A stretch of 64,000 nucleotides of DNA from Paractinoplanes ferrugineus (GTDB lineage: Bacteria; Actinomycetota; Actinomycetes; Mycobacteriales; Micromonosporaceae): positions 1 to 64,000 of the forward strand of contig NZ_BOMM01000063.1 of assembly GCF_016862195.1 (NCBI RefSeq), in the 5' to 3' direction. Below are positions 42,299 to 51,158 of the stretch, one piece after another. A model generated the notes under the pieces. It saw only the letters and a list, made by a program, of their open reading frames with translations, was not told the origin of the DNA and made no database searches. Position numbers and translations under genes: made by a program. The number at the start of each line of letters is the position of its first letter. Positions within the stretch are counted from its first letter, which is position 1.

Positions 42299-43453
42299 TT
42301 ACCGCACCCCGCCGACGAAAACGGGCGTCGGCGGGGCGAAGCCGTTGAAGTTGGAGGCGTACGCCAGGGTGTAGGCCCCGGCCGACCCGAAGTAGAGCAC
42401 GTCGCCGACGGTGAGGCCGGCCGGCAGCGGGATGGCGTAGCCGACGACGTCGGTGGCATGGCCGCTCGGCCCGGCGATCGTGAACGGCAGGGTGGGCTGC
42501 TCCGCGTGCTCCGCCACCGACGAGGACATCGGGTAGTCCCAGCCGCCCGGTGACTGCATCGGCTCCATCAGCCCGTGATAGGCCCCCACCTCGACGTAGA
42601 GCCAGTGCTCGGTGCCACGCAGCTCACGCCCGATGACCTTGGCAGCCAGCACCGACGCCTCGGCGACGAGGAAGCGCCCCGGTTCGGCGGTCAGCAGCGC
42701 GGGCCGGTACGGCAGCAGCGCGATCTCCTGCTCGACGACCTCGCCGAGCTGTTCGATGGACGGCTCACCGGCCCCGTACCGGGCCGGGAAACCGCCGCCG
42801 AGGTCGAGCATCGTCAGCTCGATGCCCTCGTCGAGGAGCCGCTCCAGCAGTGCCCCGGCCTGCCGGATCGCCGACCGCCACGCCCCGGTGCTCTGGCACT
42901 GCGAGCCGACGTGGAAGGTGACGCCGTACGGTCGCAGACCCATCCGCCGGGCGAGCAGCATCAGGTCGTACGCCTCGTCGAGGTCTGTGCCGAATTTGTT
43001 GCCCGCCGGGAAGACGCTCGTGCTGTCGTCGACGCGCAGCCGCACGTAGCAGGCCGCGCCAGGGGCGTTCTCGGCGATCTTGGCGAGTTCGCCGGGGGAG
43101 TCGAAGGCGAACCGGAACAGCCCGGCCCCGGCCGCCGCCGCGATCATGCCGGGCGCCTTGACCGGGTGGCTGTAGAGCACGCCGGCCGGGTCGACGCCCT
43201 GCGCCTGGAGCATGCGCAGCTCGGCGATGGAGGAGATCTCGAAGCCGGCGCCGGCGTCGGCCAGGGTCCGCAGGATCTCGGGGGAGGAGTTGCACTTCAT
43301 CGCGTAGTGGGCGCGGACACCGGGCAGGGCCGTGGTGAAGGCCGCATAGCGGTCGGCGACCGTGTCGAGGTCGGTGACCAGGTAGGGGGTCGGGACGTCG
43401 ATCACCCGCAACATGTCCGCGGACAGCACGGACGCGACGGCGCTGGAGATCAT
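42299..43453 (-). CDS. PLP-dependent fold-III decarboxylase, ornithine-decarboxylase-like, with altered catalytic Cys motif
   Basis: 384 residues of the alanine-racemase-fold decarboxylases (ODC/LysA). The PLP Lys is Lys53 in HYAMKCNSSPEI; the barrel has FHVGSQC, LGGGFPARY and the phosphate-binding AEPGRFLVAEA. The C-terminal GSAGAYTLAYASNFNGF is the ODC-type ending. The segment that normally reads Gly-Pro-(Thr/Ser)-Cys reads GPSGHATDVVG, so the catalytic Cys of the second subunit is replaced by Gly. ATG 43453 has AAGGAG upstream and overlaps the GGDEF-EAL stop (ATGA). The product is probably an amine, but the missing Cys makes the reaction uncertain. Confidence 0.87.
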   Translation of the reverse strand: MISSAVASVLSADMLRVIDVPTPYLVTDLDTVADRYAAFTTALPGVRAHYAMKCNSSPEILRTLADAGAGFEISSIAELRMLQAQGVDPAGVLYSHPVKAPGMIAAAAGAGLFRFAFDSPGELAKIAENAPGAACYVRLRVDDSTSVFPAGNKFGTDLDEAYDLMLLARRMGLRPYGVTFHVGSQCQSTGAWRSAIRQAGALLERLLDEGIELTMLDLGGGFPARYGAGEPSIEQLGEVVEQEIALLPYRPALLTAEPGRFLVAEASVLAAKVIGRELRGTEHWLYVEVGAYHGLMEPMQSPGGWDYPMSSSVAEHAEQPTLPFTIAGPSGHATDVVGYAIPLPAGLTVGDVLYFGSAGAYTLAYASNFNGFAPPTPVFVGGVR

Positions 43454-46215
43454 GCGACTCCTTCGACTGAAACGGGCGGGGTGGCGGTGGGCGCGACGGC
43501 GGGTGCGGAACCCAGGAACAACGCCCCGGCCTCCGACGCGGGAACCGGGCGGGAGAAGTAGTAGCCCTGGGCGAAGTGGCAGCCCATCTCGCGGAGCGCG
43601 GCGAGCTGACCGAACTCCTCGATGCCCTCGGCCACGGTCGCCATGCCGAGGCTCTTGCCGAGCTGCACGATGGTGTCGGCGAGGGCGGTGTCGTCGGTGA
43701 GGGCGCCGAGCCGCTCCACGAACGACCTGTCGATCTTGAGGGTGTCGACCGGGAAGCGGCGCAGGTAGGCAAGCGACGAGTAGCCGGTGCCGAAGTCGTC
43801 GATGGCCAGCGTGACGCCGAGGGCCTTGAGCCGCAGCAGCTGCTCCAGGTTGTCGTCGGTGTCGGTCATCAGCACGCTCTCGGTCATCTCGAGGCACAGC
43901 TGGGCGGCCGGCATGCCGGTCTCGGCCAGGATCCGGGCGACGACGTCGGCGAGTTCGGCCCGGTCGAACTGACGCACCGACACGTTGACCGCCATCTTGA
44001 CCGATCGCCCGTCCGACTGCGCGGACCATTCGACGGCCTGCCGGCACGCCTCCTCGAGGACCCAGCGGCCCAGCGGCACGATCAGCCCGGTGGCCTCGGC
44101 GATCGGGATGAACTCGGCCGGCGGGATCAGGCCGCGCTGCGGGTGCTGCCAGCGGGCCAGCGCCTCGAAGCCGATCACCTCACTGGTGACCAGGTCGACC
44201 GTCGGCTGGTAGTGCAGTTGCAGCTGGCCACGTTCGAGGGCGACGCGCAGGTCGGCCTCCAGCTCGAGCCGCTCGACCAGGCCGGCGAGCATGTCCGGGT
44301 GGTAGGCGGCGTAGCAGCCCCCGCCGGCCGACTTGGCCTTGTACATGGCCAGGTCGGCGTTGCGCATGAGCTGCTCGGCGCCGTCGCCCTCGCTCTCGCC
44401 GAGCGCGCTGGCCGCGGCGAGGCCGATGCTGGCCTGCACGTGGATGTCCCGGGTGTCGCTGCCGAACGGCTGCTCGAGCACCTCGACGATGCGCCGGGCC
44501 ACCTGTTCGGCGTCGTCGGCGGTCAGCAGCGCCCGCACGAGTACGGCGAACTCGTCCCCGCCGAACCGGGCCACCACGTCGTCCTCGCGCACCGAGGCCC
44601 GCAGCCGGTCGGCCACCTGCACCAGGAGCTGGTCGCCGGCCAGGTGCCCGAGGCTGTCGTTGACCTCCTTGAAGCCGTCGAGGTCGAGGAAGAGCACGGT
44701 CACGTCGTCGGCGGGACCGCGGGTGCGCAGCGCCTCGGACACCCGCTCCCGGAACAGCGCCCGGTTGGCGAGCTGGGTGAGCGCGTCGTGGTACGCCTCG
44801 TGGACGAGCTGGTCCTGCAGGTCCTTGCGCTCGCTGATGTCACGGGTGTTGAGCACCAGTCCGGCCACGCTCGGGTCGGAGAGCAGGTTGGTGATCGTCA
44901 CCTCGGCGTGCCGGCTGCGGCCGTCGCGGTGCCGTACCGGCAGCTCCAGCACGGTCGTCGCGTACGGCCGGCCGGCCACCTGGCGCAGCGCCTGGGCGAG
45001 CCGCATGCTCGACTCCGGGTCGAGCAGTTTGGTCAGCCGGCGACCGCTGAACGACCGGGCCGGGTAGCCGAAGACGCGCTGCACCGACTCGCTCTGGTAG
45101 AGCACGTCGGCCTCGGGGCTGACCACGGTGACGACGTCGGAGCTGTGCTGCACGAGCGCGTGGAAGCGCTGCTCGCTGGCGAACAGCTCGGCGGTCCGGT
45201 CGGCGACCCGCCCTTCGAGGTTTTTCGTCAGGTTGCGGTTCTCCCGCAGCGTCAACAGCTGACGGCCGATGATCAGCAGGATCAGCAGCGATCGGGCGTA
45301 CGCGATGAAGAGGTTGCTGTGGCCGGTCTTCGCATACCAGACGATCGTGGTGAGCAGGGCCGCGAGCACCGCGACGTAGGGCAGCAGGATGCCGACTGGC
45401 TGGTTGCTCTCAGCCACCTCCCCAGCGGGCCGAGCGGGCGGCAGCGGTTTCATCGCGGCCAGCAGGATCAGCCCGAAGCCGGCGAACCAGCCGATGTCGC
45501 TGATCTGCCCGGGCCGGTACGTCCCGACGAGGTGGAAGTAGGCGTAGCAGACGTCGGCGACGGCGAACGCGGCCATCCCGCCGGCGATCAGCAACAGGGA
45601 GCCGAAGGCCCGGCCGTGCCGGCGCTGCTGCGCGAGCATGTACAGCACGATCGTGATGATCACGACGTCGCCGAGCGGGTAGCTGAGACCGGTGTAGAGC
45701 TCGAGTGGCGTGCGGCCGGCGGAGGCCAGCAGCGGCGAGATCAGGAAGATCCACGCGATCAGGACCAGCGAGATCGCCACCATCAGGCCGTCGAGCACGC
45801 TGCGGATCCGGTTGGCCAGGGCCTGCTGGGCGCTGGGCAGGACGAGCAGGCCGGTCGAGGTGAACACGATCATGCCGAGGTAGCCGAGGGTGGCCGGCGA
45901 GGAGAAGCCCGGCGCCGTCCGGTAGATGTCGACGACCTGGCCGGCACCCCAGCTGAACGCCCCCAGCCCGATCAGCAGCCAGCCGCCGCGGGACCGGCCG
46001 CGATACCACCGGGCGCACTCCATGGACGCGATCGCGGCCGAGAACGCGGCGTAGCAGAGGCCGTAACCGGCCACCTTCTGAGTCGCCCACGGCCCGGCGG
46101 CGCCGGTGCTGAGCAGCACGGCGAACAGGACGAAGGCGACGCCCACCCCGATGCACAGCCGCGACCAGATCGCGGGAGTGACCGGGGTTCTTCCCCGCGC
46201 TTGGGTCGCAGCCAT
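43450..46215 (-). CDS. Membrane PAS-GGDEF-EAL c-di-GMP turnover protein
   Basis: 921 residues from ATG 46215 (GGAG 9 bases upstream). About eight to nine helices (1-320) form a membrane sensor. A PAS domain follows (about 350-460; FHALVQHSSDVVTVVSPEADVLYQS), then GGDEF (about 475-640) with an intact active site RFGGDEFAVL and an inhibitory I-site R-E-D-D five residues before it. The EAL domain (about 655-905) has GFEALARW, the metal/acid residues LEMTESV and IDDFGTGYSSLAYL. Both active sites look functional, so it may make and break c-di-GMP depending on signal. It is translationally coupled to the decarboxylase gene by a 4-base overlap. Confidence 0.93.
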   Translation of the reverse strand: MAATQARGRTPVTPAIWSRLCIGVGVAFVLFAVLLSTGAAGPWATQKVAGYGLCYAAFSAAIASMECARWYRGRSRGGWLLIGLGAFSWGAGQVVDIYRTAPGFSSPATLGYLGMIVFTSTGLLVLPSAQQALANRIRSVLDGLMVAISLVLIAWIFLISPLLASAGRTPLELYTGLSYPLGDVVIITIVLYMLAQQRRHGRAFGSLLLIAGGMAAFAVADVCYAYFHLVGTYRPGQISDIGWFAGFGLILLAAMKPLPPARPAGEVAESNQPVGILLPYVAVLAALLTTIVWYAKTGHSNLFIAYARSLLILLIIGRQLLTLRENRNLTKNLEGRVADRTAELFASEQRFHALVQHSSDVVTVVSPEADVLYQSESVQRVFGYPARSFSGRRLTKLLDPESSMRLAQALRQVAGRPYATTVLELPVRHRDGRSRHAEVTITNLLSDPSVAGLVLNTRDISERKDLQDQLVHEAYHDALTQLANRALFRERVSEALRTRGPADDVTVLFLDLDGFKEVNDSLGHLAGDQLLVQVADRLRASVREDDVVARFGGDEFAVLVRALLTADDAEQVARRIVEVLEQPFGSDTRDIHVQASIGLAAASALGESEGDGAEQLMRNADLAMYKAKSAGGGCYAAYHPDMLAGLVERLELEADLRVALERGQLQLHYQPTVDLVTSEVIGFEALARWQHPQRGLIPPAEFIPIAEATGLIVPLGRWVLEEACRQAVEWSAQSDGRSVKMAVNVSVRQFDRAELADVVARILAETGMPAAQLCLEMTESVLMTDTDDNLEQLLRLKALGVTLAIDDFGTGYSSLAYLRRFPVDTLKIDRSFVERLGALTDDTALADTIVQLGKSLGMATVAEGIEEFGQLAALREMGCHFAQGYYFSRPVPASEAGALFLGSAPAVAPTATPPVSVEGVA

Positions 46216-47168
46216 CAGCTGTGTCTCCGGTCCGGTGGTGGTCGTCCCGAGATGGACGGCCGTACGGGTGATCGGGATATCAGCCGGTCGCTTGAGGAAA
46301 ACCCGGCGCAAAGGTGGTTCCTTCAGGTGCAAATCGGTTGCCAAGACATAGACGTACGTAACTTTCCTACGCACCTGACAGCTTCGATACCGGCAGTCCG
46401 GTTGGCGCCCACCGACGCCGCCGACGCGCTGTTCCGCACCGGCCGGGCCGACCAGCCGGTGTTCGACTCCAAGATCCGCGGGGTGGGGGACCGCGCGCGT
46501 CAGGTCCGCGACTCGCTGCGGGCGTCGTGAGAAGCGCTTCACCGCTCCCTGCTGCACCCGAGCTTCGCCGGCGCCGCCGGGTCGTACGCCGGCTTCGACC
46601 GGGCGGCACGGCGGATGGCTGCCGCGGTGGGCACTGGTCGACAGCGCAACCAAGCATCATGACCGGCGATCCGGTCACCCCCGGCCGACTCGCCTTACCC
46701 CGGGCGTACCGGGGTCTCCTACTACTTCGACCGCGGTTACGTCCCGTCCTCGCTGCGACTCGGGACCGGCTGGGTGGCCGGGGGCGGCGACAACGGCCGC
46801 CGAGCTCGGTCACCGGACCGATGCCCAGCTGCTCGCGGGGCGCGGCCGGTGGTACCGCACCCTGGCTCGGCCAGAACTGCATCCCCTGGTCGGCCGGGGG
46901 CCGGGCGGGACGATCGAGCACACCCGCGGTGACCAGCCGTCCCGCTGGGGCGGCGCGGCCGGCGGCCGGCCGCCGTCGGTCGACCGGGCGGGCCGTTTCG
47001 GTGCGGCCGCCGCGGTCTCGGATATCTCACAAGCCGCCGGCTTGGTCCGAGGCGGCGGCGACGGTCTCGGCTCCGGCGGGGACGGCGCTCGCCGCGTACC
47101 CGATCTCGATGGAAGTGACCGGCGCCCAGCCGGTGGTTGCGACGGCGAGCCTGGTCGTCAGGGAGCCG
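46216..47168. pseudogene. Gene-poor stretch with remnants of decayed coding sequence
   Basis: No intact gene is found in these 953 bases. Protein-like pieces appear on the plus strand in shifting frames. At about 46407-46530 a piece ends in FDSKIRGVGDRARQVRDSLRAS and a stop. At about 46530-46660 there is HRSLLHPSFAGAAGSYAGFD, and at about 46708-46790 GVSYYFDRGYVPSSLRLGTGW. At about 46980-47045 there is GRFGAAAAVSDISQAAGL, and at 47060-47170 PISMEVTGAQPVVATASLVV. Frame changes between them suggest one or more genes broken by indels. The family could not be recognised. The first 130 bases also hold the promoter of the GGDEF-EAL gene. Confidence 0.5.
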
Positions 47169-47588
47169 TTACTGGGTCCATCCGTAGAGGTGCTCGACGT
47201 GGATGCGGACGACCAGCCGGCCGTCCGCGACCATGGCGCGCCGGTAGTCCGCCCAGTCCGGGTGTTCCTTGCCGGCGATCAGCCGGTAGATCTCGATCAG
47301 CTCCTCGACGGTGGCGTCGTCCTCGGCCCACGACGGCGGGGTCAGCTCGGCCGTGCCCTCGGCCACCGCGTAGCCGTAGCCGTCCGGCGCCGTCACCTTG
47401 ATGCTCACCCGCGGATCGCGACGCAGGTTGTGCACCTTGGCGAGCGCGGTGCGCGTGGAGAACCGAACCAGGCGGTCGCCGGCGGTGTAGCTGACGTCGG
47501 ACAGCTGGGGCCGCCCGTCCTTCTTGATCGTCGCCACGGTGCCGAGACTCCCGGCAGTGATGACACTCCACAGCTGCTCTTCGGACAT
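47169..47588 (-). CDS. PPOX-class flavin/F420-dependent enzyme
   Basis: 139-residue split-barrel protein of the pyridoxamine-5'-phosphate-oxidase-like fold. Typical pieces: LGTVATIKKDGRPQLSDVSYTAGD, VRFSTRTALAKVHNLRRDPRVSIKV, a GYAVAEGTAEL strand and DWADYRRAMVADGRLVVRIHVEHLYGW at the end. Proteins of this subgroup in actinobacteria bind F420 or FMN/heme; the exact cofactor is not readable here. Cytoplasmic, monocistronic, ATG start 81 bases from the divergent LigD-type gene. Confidence 0.85.
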   Translation of the reverse strand: MSEEQLWSVITAGSLGTVATIKKDGRPQLSDVSYTAGDRLVRFSTRTALAKVHNLRRDPRVSIKVTAPDGYGYAVAEGTAELTPPSWAEDDATVEELIEIYRLIAGKEHPDWADYRRAMVADGRLVVRIHVEHLYGWTQ

Positions 47589-47668
47589 GCCTACGAATCT
47601 ACTGTGCAGCCGTCCCCCGCGACGCCCGGAACTCAGCGGGCGGCCCCGAAACGGGGGAGGATGGCGGG

Positions 47669-48625
47669 GTGGCGCAGACTGCTGAGGAACGGGACGGGGT
47701 CAAACTGACCAACCTCGACCAGGAGCTGTACGAGGGGGCCGGCGCGACCAAACGCGACCTGATCGACTATCTGGACGCGGTCGGCGAACGGTTCGTCGGC
47801 GTGCTCCGGGACCGGCCGTTGTCGGTGATCCGGCTGCTCCGCGGGCAAGACCAGTTCATGCAGAAGAACCTGCCGAAATACACGCCCGAGTGGGTGCCGC
47901 GCACCGAGATGTGGGCGGAGGCCTCGCATCGCAAGGTCACCTACGGCCTGTGCAACGATCGCCGGACGCTGCTGTGGTTCGGCAACCAGCGAGCCATCGA
48001 GTACCACCCGGCACTGATGCTGGCCGGCGACCAGCACCCGACGCACCTCATCATGGACCTGGACCCGCCCGAGGGTGGCGGATTCGACACGGCGGTCGCG
48101 GCCGCGAAACTCGTCAAGCGGGTCCTGGACGATCTCGGTATGGCCGGCGCACTCAAGACCAGCGGCTCCAAGGGCGTGCACGTGTTCGTCCCCCTCGACG
48201 GCAGATCCCCGGCCGACGAGGTGGCCGCCGCCACCCGCGCCGTCGCCGTGCGAGCGGAGAAGCTCGACCCCGAACTCGCCACCACAGCCTTCATCCGCGA
48301 CGACCGCCACGGCAAAGTCTTCCTGGACGCGACCCGCTCCGGCGGCGCCACCATCGTGGCCGCCTACAGCCCCCGAATCCGGCCCGGTCTGCCCGTTTCC
48401 TTCCCGGTCAGCTGGGACGATGCCGACAGCGTCGACCCCGCCGACTTCACCATCCACACCGTCCCCGCCTTGCTGGGCAGCCGCGACCCGTGGGCGTCAG
48501 CCATGCCCGTCCCGCAGACACTCGACCCCGGCCTGATCGAACAGGGCCACACCATCCCGGTAGCCCGAGTGCAGGCCATGCACGAGGGCAAGAGACGCGC
48601 CAAAGCCCGTCGCGAGGCAGAGTAA
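47669..48625 (+). CDS. Stand-alone LigD-type polymerase/primase domain protein
   Basis: 318 residues matching the polymerase domain of bacterial NHEJ ligase D (archaeo-eukaryotic primase fold). It has VKLTNLDQELYEGAGATKRDLIDYL at the start (as in LigD PolDom), HLIMDLDPPEG with the catalytic Asp-x-Asp, the SGSKGVHVFVPL nucleotide motif, and FLDATRSGGATIVAAYSPR with the third acidic residue. No ligase or nuclease domain is attached, and no Ku or ligase gene is near. It would add nucleotides or fill gaps at DNA ends together with separate partners. GTG start at 47669. Confidence 0.88.
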   Translation: MAQTAEERDGVKLTNLDQELYEGAGATKRDLIDYLDAVGERFVGVLRDRPLSVIRLLRGQDQFMQKNLPKYTPEWVPRTEMWAEASHRKVTYGLCNDRRTLLWFGNQRAIEYHPALMLAGDQHPTHLIMDLDPPEGGGFDTAVAAAKLVKRVLDDLGMAGALKTSGSKGVHVFVPLDGRSPADEVAAATRAVAVRAEKLDPELATTAFIRDDRHGKVFLDATRSGGATIVAAYSPRIRPGLPVSFPVSWDDADSVDPADFTIHTVPALLGSRDPWASAMPVPQTLDPGLIEQGHTIPVARVQAMHEGKRRAKARREAE

Positions 48626-48658
48626 CCACCCAGCCGGGGGCCTTGCCGTTCGCCGGGG

Positions 48659-49186
48659 CTACAAAAGGTCTCGCCAGAACGGGACTGTGGCGCGCACCCG
48701 CTGTTCCGCGGGCGCGCCGAGGGCGAACTCGCGGCTGAGCCAATCGCTGAGGTCGTTTCCATAATGGGCGACGTCGGTCTGGTAGACGGAGAGCACCGGG
48801 TGGCCGGCAATGGCCGCCGGCAGATAGCAGTGGGAATGGACCGAGATCATTCGGGGGGCGGTCACCAGGTAGCGTTTTGCCACTTCCATGGCGGCCACCG
48901 GGTTGTCGGGCTGTGGACCCCAGCCCTCGTACCAGAATTTGTTCTCCGCGACGTCGAAGATGACGCCCTCGACCGGCCAGGCCAGGCGTTCGCGCAGGGC
49001 CGCGCGGTCGGGGCTGCGCCAGTCCGGCCAACCGCGGCCCGCGGGCAGGCCGGCGGCGAGGAACTCGCGGTGGTCGGGGGCGAAGGTGAAGCCGAACTCG
49101 TGCTCGATCGCCGACAGCTCCGATTCGGAGAGTCCGGCGGCGATCGGGAATCGGCCGGAAGCGGCGAGTAGTTCCGCGGCGGTCAC
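48659..49186 (-). CDS. SMI1/KNR4 (SUKH) family protein
   Basis: 175 residues. The start LSESELSAIEHEFGFTFAPDHREFLAAGLPAG is the classical SUKH pattern (helix, then an F-P-x-D-(Y/H)-x-x-F-L motif), followed by WPDWRSPD and a Trp-rich segment FWYEGWGPQP. SUKH proteins occur as immunity proteins of polymorphic toxins and also as general regulators. No toxin gene is adjacent, so immunity is not supported. ATG or GTG start near 49186; monocistronic, tail to tail with the LigD-type gene. Confidence 0.8.
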   Translation of the reverse strand: MTAAELLAASGRFPIAAGLSESELSAIEHEFGFTFAPDHREFLAAGLPAGRGWPDWRSPDRAALRERLAWPVEGVIFDVAENKFWYEGWGPQPDNPVAAMEVAKRYLVTAPRMISVHSHCYLPAAIAGHPVLSVYQTDVAHYGNDLSDWLSREFALGAPAEQRVRATVPFWRDLL

Positions 49187-49260
49187 CCGGTTACCTTATC
49201 GGGGTGAGCGTCCCGAGCGAACTACGTCAATTGGTGTAGTCGGTACGTCAGGAGGCGTCG

Positions 49261-50406
49261 GTGCAGGTGACGGCGGGGAGACGACGCGGCCGGCGGGTCG
49301 GGAAATTTAACGTTCCGGCCATGAACTTCATTCTCACTCTGCTGGGTGTGCCGGCTGGGCTCGCGATCACCGGCGGCAACACGCAGACGGTCATGACTGC
49401 CACGCTCGCTCTCTGGCTTGCCCTCTTCTCCCTCTTCCTGCGGCGGTGGCCACTGAGCGTGGTCATTCTGTCGGTGCTCTCGGTGGTGGCGTTCCACACC
49501 GCCGGCCTGATCGGGTCCGGCTGGGTGTGGCCGGCGACGGCCGGGCTGGTGGCGCTCGCGCTGAGCGGACGGCTGCGGGCCGCGATCATCACGGCGGGGA
49601 GCGGACTTGCGTACGGGCTGGCCTGGGATGGTTTCGTCGACCTCGACCATGACGTCAGCTGGTCGCTGGCGCACGTCGGCGGCGAGGCGTTGTGGGCCGC
49701 CGCCGTACTCGCGGCCGCGACCGCGTACCGCAACACACTGCTCTGGCGGACCGAGGTCGCGCGGCGCCTGGAGCAGGACGACCACGAGCGGGAACTGGAC
49801 GCCCGGCGCCGGCGGGCCGAGGAGCGCGTCGAGATCGCCCGCGATCTGCACGATGTCGTCTCGCACACGCTTGCCGTCGTGGGGGTGCACCTCAATGTCG
49901 CGATGGACGCCTTCGACACCGATCCCGGGGAGGCCAGGGAGTCGCTGCGGCTGGCCCAGGACGTACGCGGAAGAGCGATGACCGACTTGAAGTCCCTGGT
50001 CGGCGTACTACGGGCGGGGCCGGTCGCGCACCTGTCCGACCTGGCGGGGCTGATCGAGCAGGTGCGGGCCGCGGGCCTCGACGTGACACTCAACGAGTTC
50101 GGCGAACCGGTCGACGTGCCCGCGCCGGTTGCCACCGCCATCTTCCGGGTGGTCCAGGAATCGTTGACCAACACGGTCCGGCACGCGGCGGCGAGCCGGG
50201 CGGCGGTGACGCTGCGCTACTCTCCCGCCGGCGTCCTCGTCGATGTGCAGGACGACGGCGGCGGTGCGGACGACCCGGCCGACGGTTACGGCATCTCCGG
50301 CATGCGCGAGCGGGTGGCCGCGCTGGGCGGCGCCCTCACGGCGGGCCCCACCAAGGACGGTTTCACCGTACGAGCGACCATCCCGATCGCGGCCCAGGAC
50401 GACTGA
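49261..50406 (+). CDS. Sensor histidine kinase, NarL/DesK type
   Basis: 381 residues. Five short membrane helices over about residues 20-155 with almost no outer loop, then a coiled-coil linker. The HisKA_3 phosphoacceptor ERVEIARDLHDVVSHTLAVVG places the His near residue 200. The HATPase domain contains VVQESLTNTVRHAAAS (N box), VQDDGGGADD (G1) and GYGISGMRERVAALGGAL (G2). GTG 49261 with AGGAGG upstream. The kinase pairs with the response regulator that starts within its stop codon (TGATG). The signal is unknown. Confidence 0.93.
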   Translation: MQVTAGRRRGRRVGKFNVPAMNFILTLLGVPAGLAITGGNTQTVMTATLALWLALFSLFLRRWPLSVVILSVLSVVAFHTAGLIGSGWVWPATAGLVALALSGRLRAAIITAGSGLAYGLAWDGFVDLDHDVSWSLAHVGGEALWAAAVLAAATAYRNTLLWRTEVARRLEQDDHERELDARRRRAEERVEIARDLHDVVSHTLAVVGVHLNVAMDAFDTDPGEARESLRLAQDVRGRAMTDLKSLVGVLRAGPVAHLSDLAGLIEQVRAAGLDVTLNEFGEPVDVPAPVATAIFRVVQESLTNTVRHAAASRAAVTLRYSPAGVLVDVQDDGGGADDPADGYGISGMRERVAALGGALTAGPTKDGFTVRATIPIAAQDD

Positions 50407-51056
50407 TGACCATCACGGTTCTCCTCGCCGACGACCAGCACCTGGTCCGGGCCGGTTTCCGCAGCCTGCTCCGCCGGGACCGGGAGATAGCCGTCGTCGG
50501 CGAGGCCGCCTCGGGTGACGAGGCGGTGCGCGCCGCCCGGCAGTTCAAGCCGGACGTGATCCTGATGGACATCCGGATGCCGGGCCTCGACGGCATCGCC
50601 GCCACCCGCGAGATCCTGGCCGAACTCCAGACCCGCGTCCTGATCCTGACCACGTTCGAGACCGATGAATATGTGTTCGCCGCCCTGGCCGCCGGGGCCA
50701 GCGGTTTTCTGACCAAGGAGATCGACCCCGAGGGCCTCCGGCAGGCGGTTCGGGTGGTCGCAGCCGGTGACGCCCTGTTGTCGCCGAGCGTGACCAGGCG
50801 AGTGGTGAGTCAGTTCGCCAACCGTCCCGTGGCCGCCGCCCCCGGAGCCGACCGCCTCGCCGTGCTCACCGACCGCGAACGAGAGGTCGTCCGCCTGGTG
50901 GCCACCGGCCTGTCGAACGAGGAGATCGCCCGCAAGTTGGTGATCAGCCCGCTGACGGCCAAGACCCACATCGGCCGCGCCATCACCAAACTCGGCGTCC
51001 GCGGCCGCGTCCAGCTGGTGATCATCGCCTTCGAGGACGGCCTCGTCAGCTCCTGA
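50406..51056 (+). CDS. Response regulator, NarL/FixJ family
   Basis: 216 residues. The receiver domain has Asp pair ADDQH near residues 9-10, phosphoacceptor Asp in DVILMDIRMPGLDG near 54, Thr in LILTTFE near 82 and Lys in FLTKEI near 104. The C-terminal LuxR-type HTH is LTDREREVVRLVATGLSNEE followed by IARKLVISPLTAKTHIGRAI. ATG 50406 shares one base with the kinase stop, so the two are cotranslated. Target genes are not evident. Confidence 0.95.
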   Translation: MTITVLLADDQHLVRAGFRSLLRRDREIAVVGEAASGDEAVRAARQFKPDVILMDIRMPGLDGIAATREILAELQTRVLILTTFETDEYVFAALAAGASGFLTKEIDPEGLRQAVRVVAAGDALLSPSVTRRVVSQFANRPVAAAPGADRLAVLTDREREVVRLVATGLSNEEIARKLVISPLTAKTHIGRAITKLGVRGRVQLVIIAFEDGLVSS

Positions 51057-51158
51057 CCGACCCCGCGGCCCGAGGTGGTGCCTGGTGCGGCCGGCGCCGG
51101 GTAGGCGGGCCGGGGAAAGGCGGCGACAGGTGGCGAGGGGCGCTCGTAGGGTGGCGGG

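Noticed and set aside
43576..46530. A 984-codon plus-strand open frame opposite the GGDEF-EAL gene
   Set aside because: Composition is typical of antisense shadow (His/Asp/Glu/Arg rich, no fold), and the minus strand carries clear GGDEF and EAL motifs.
46527..47708. A long plus-strand open frame across the degraded stretch and opposite the PPOX gene
   Set aside because: It changes character several times, has no consistent fold and runs antisense through a real gene; only short pieces look protein-like.
48659..49186. SUKH protein as immunity protein of a polymorphic toxin
   Set aside because: No toxin, secretion signal or repeat-rich toxin gene lies next to it.
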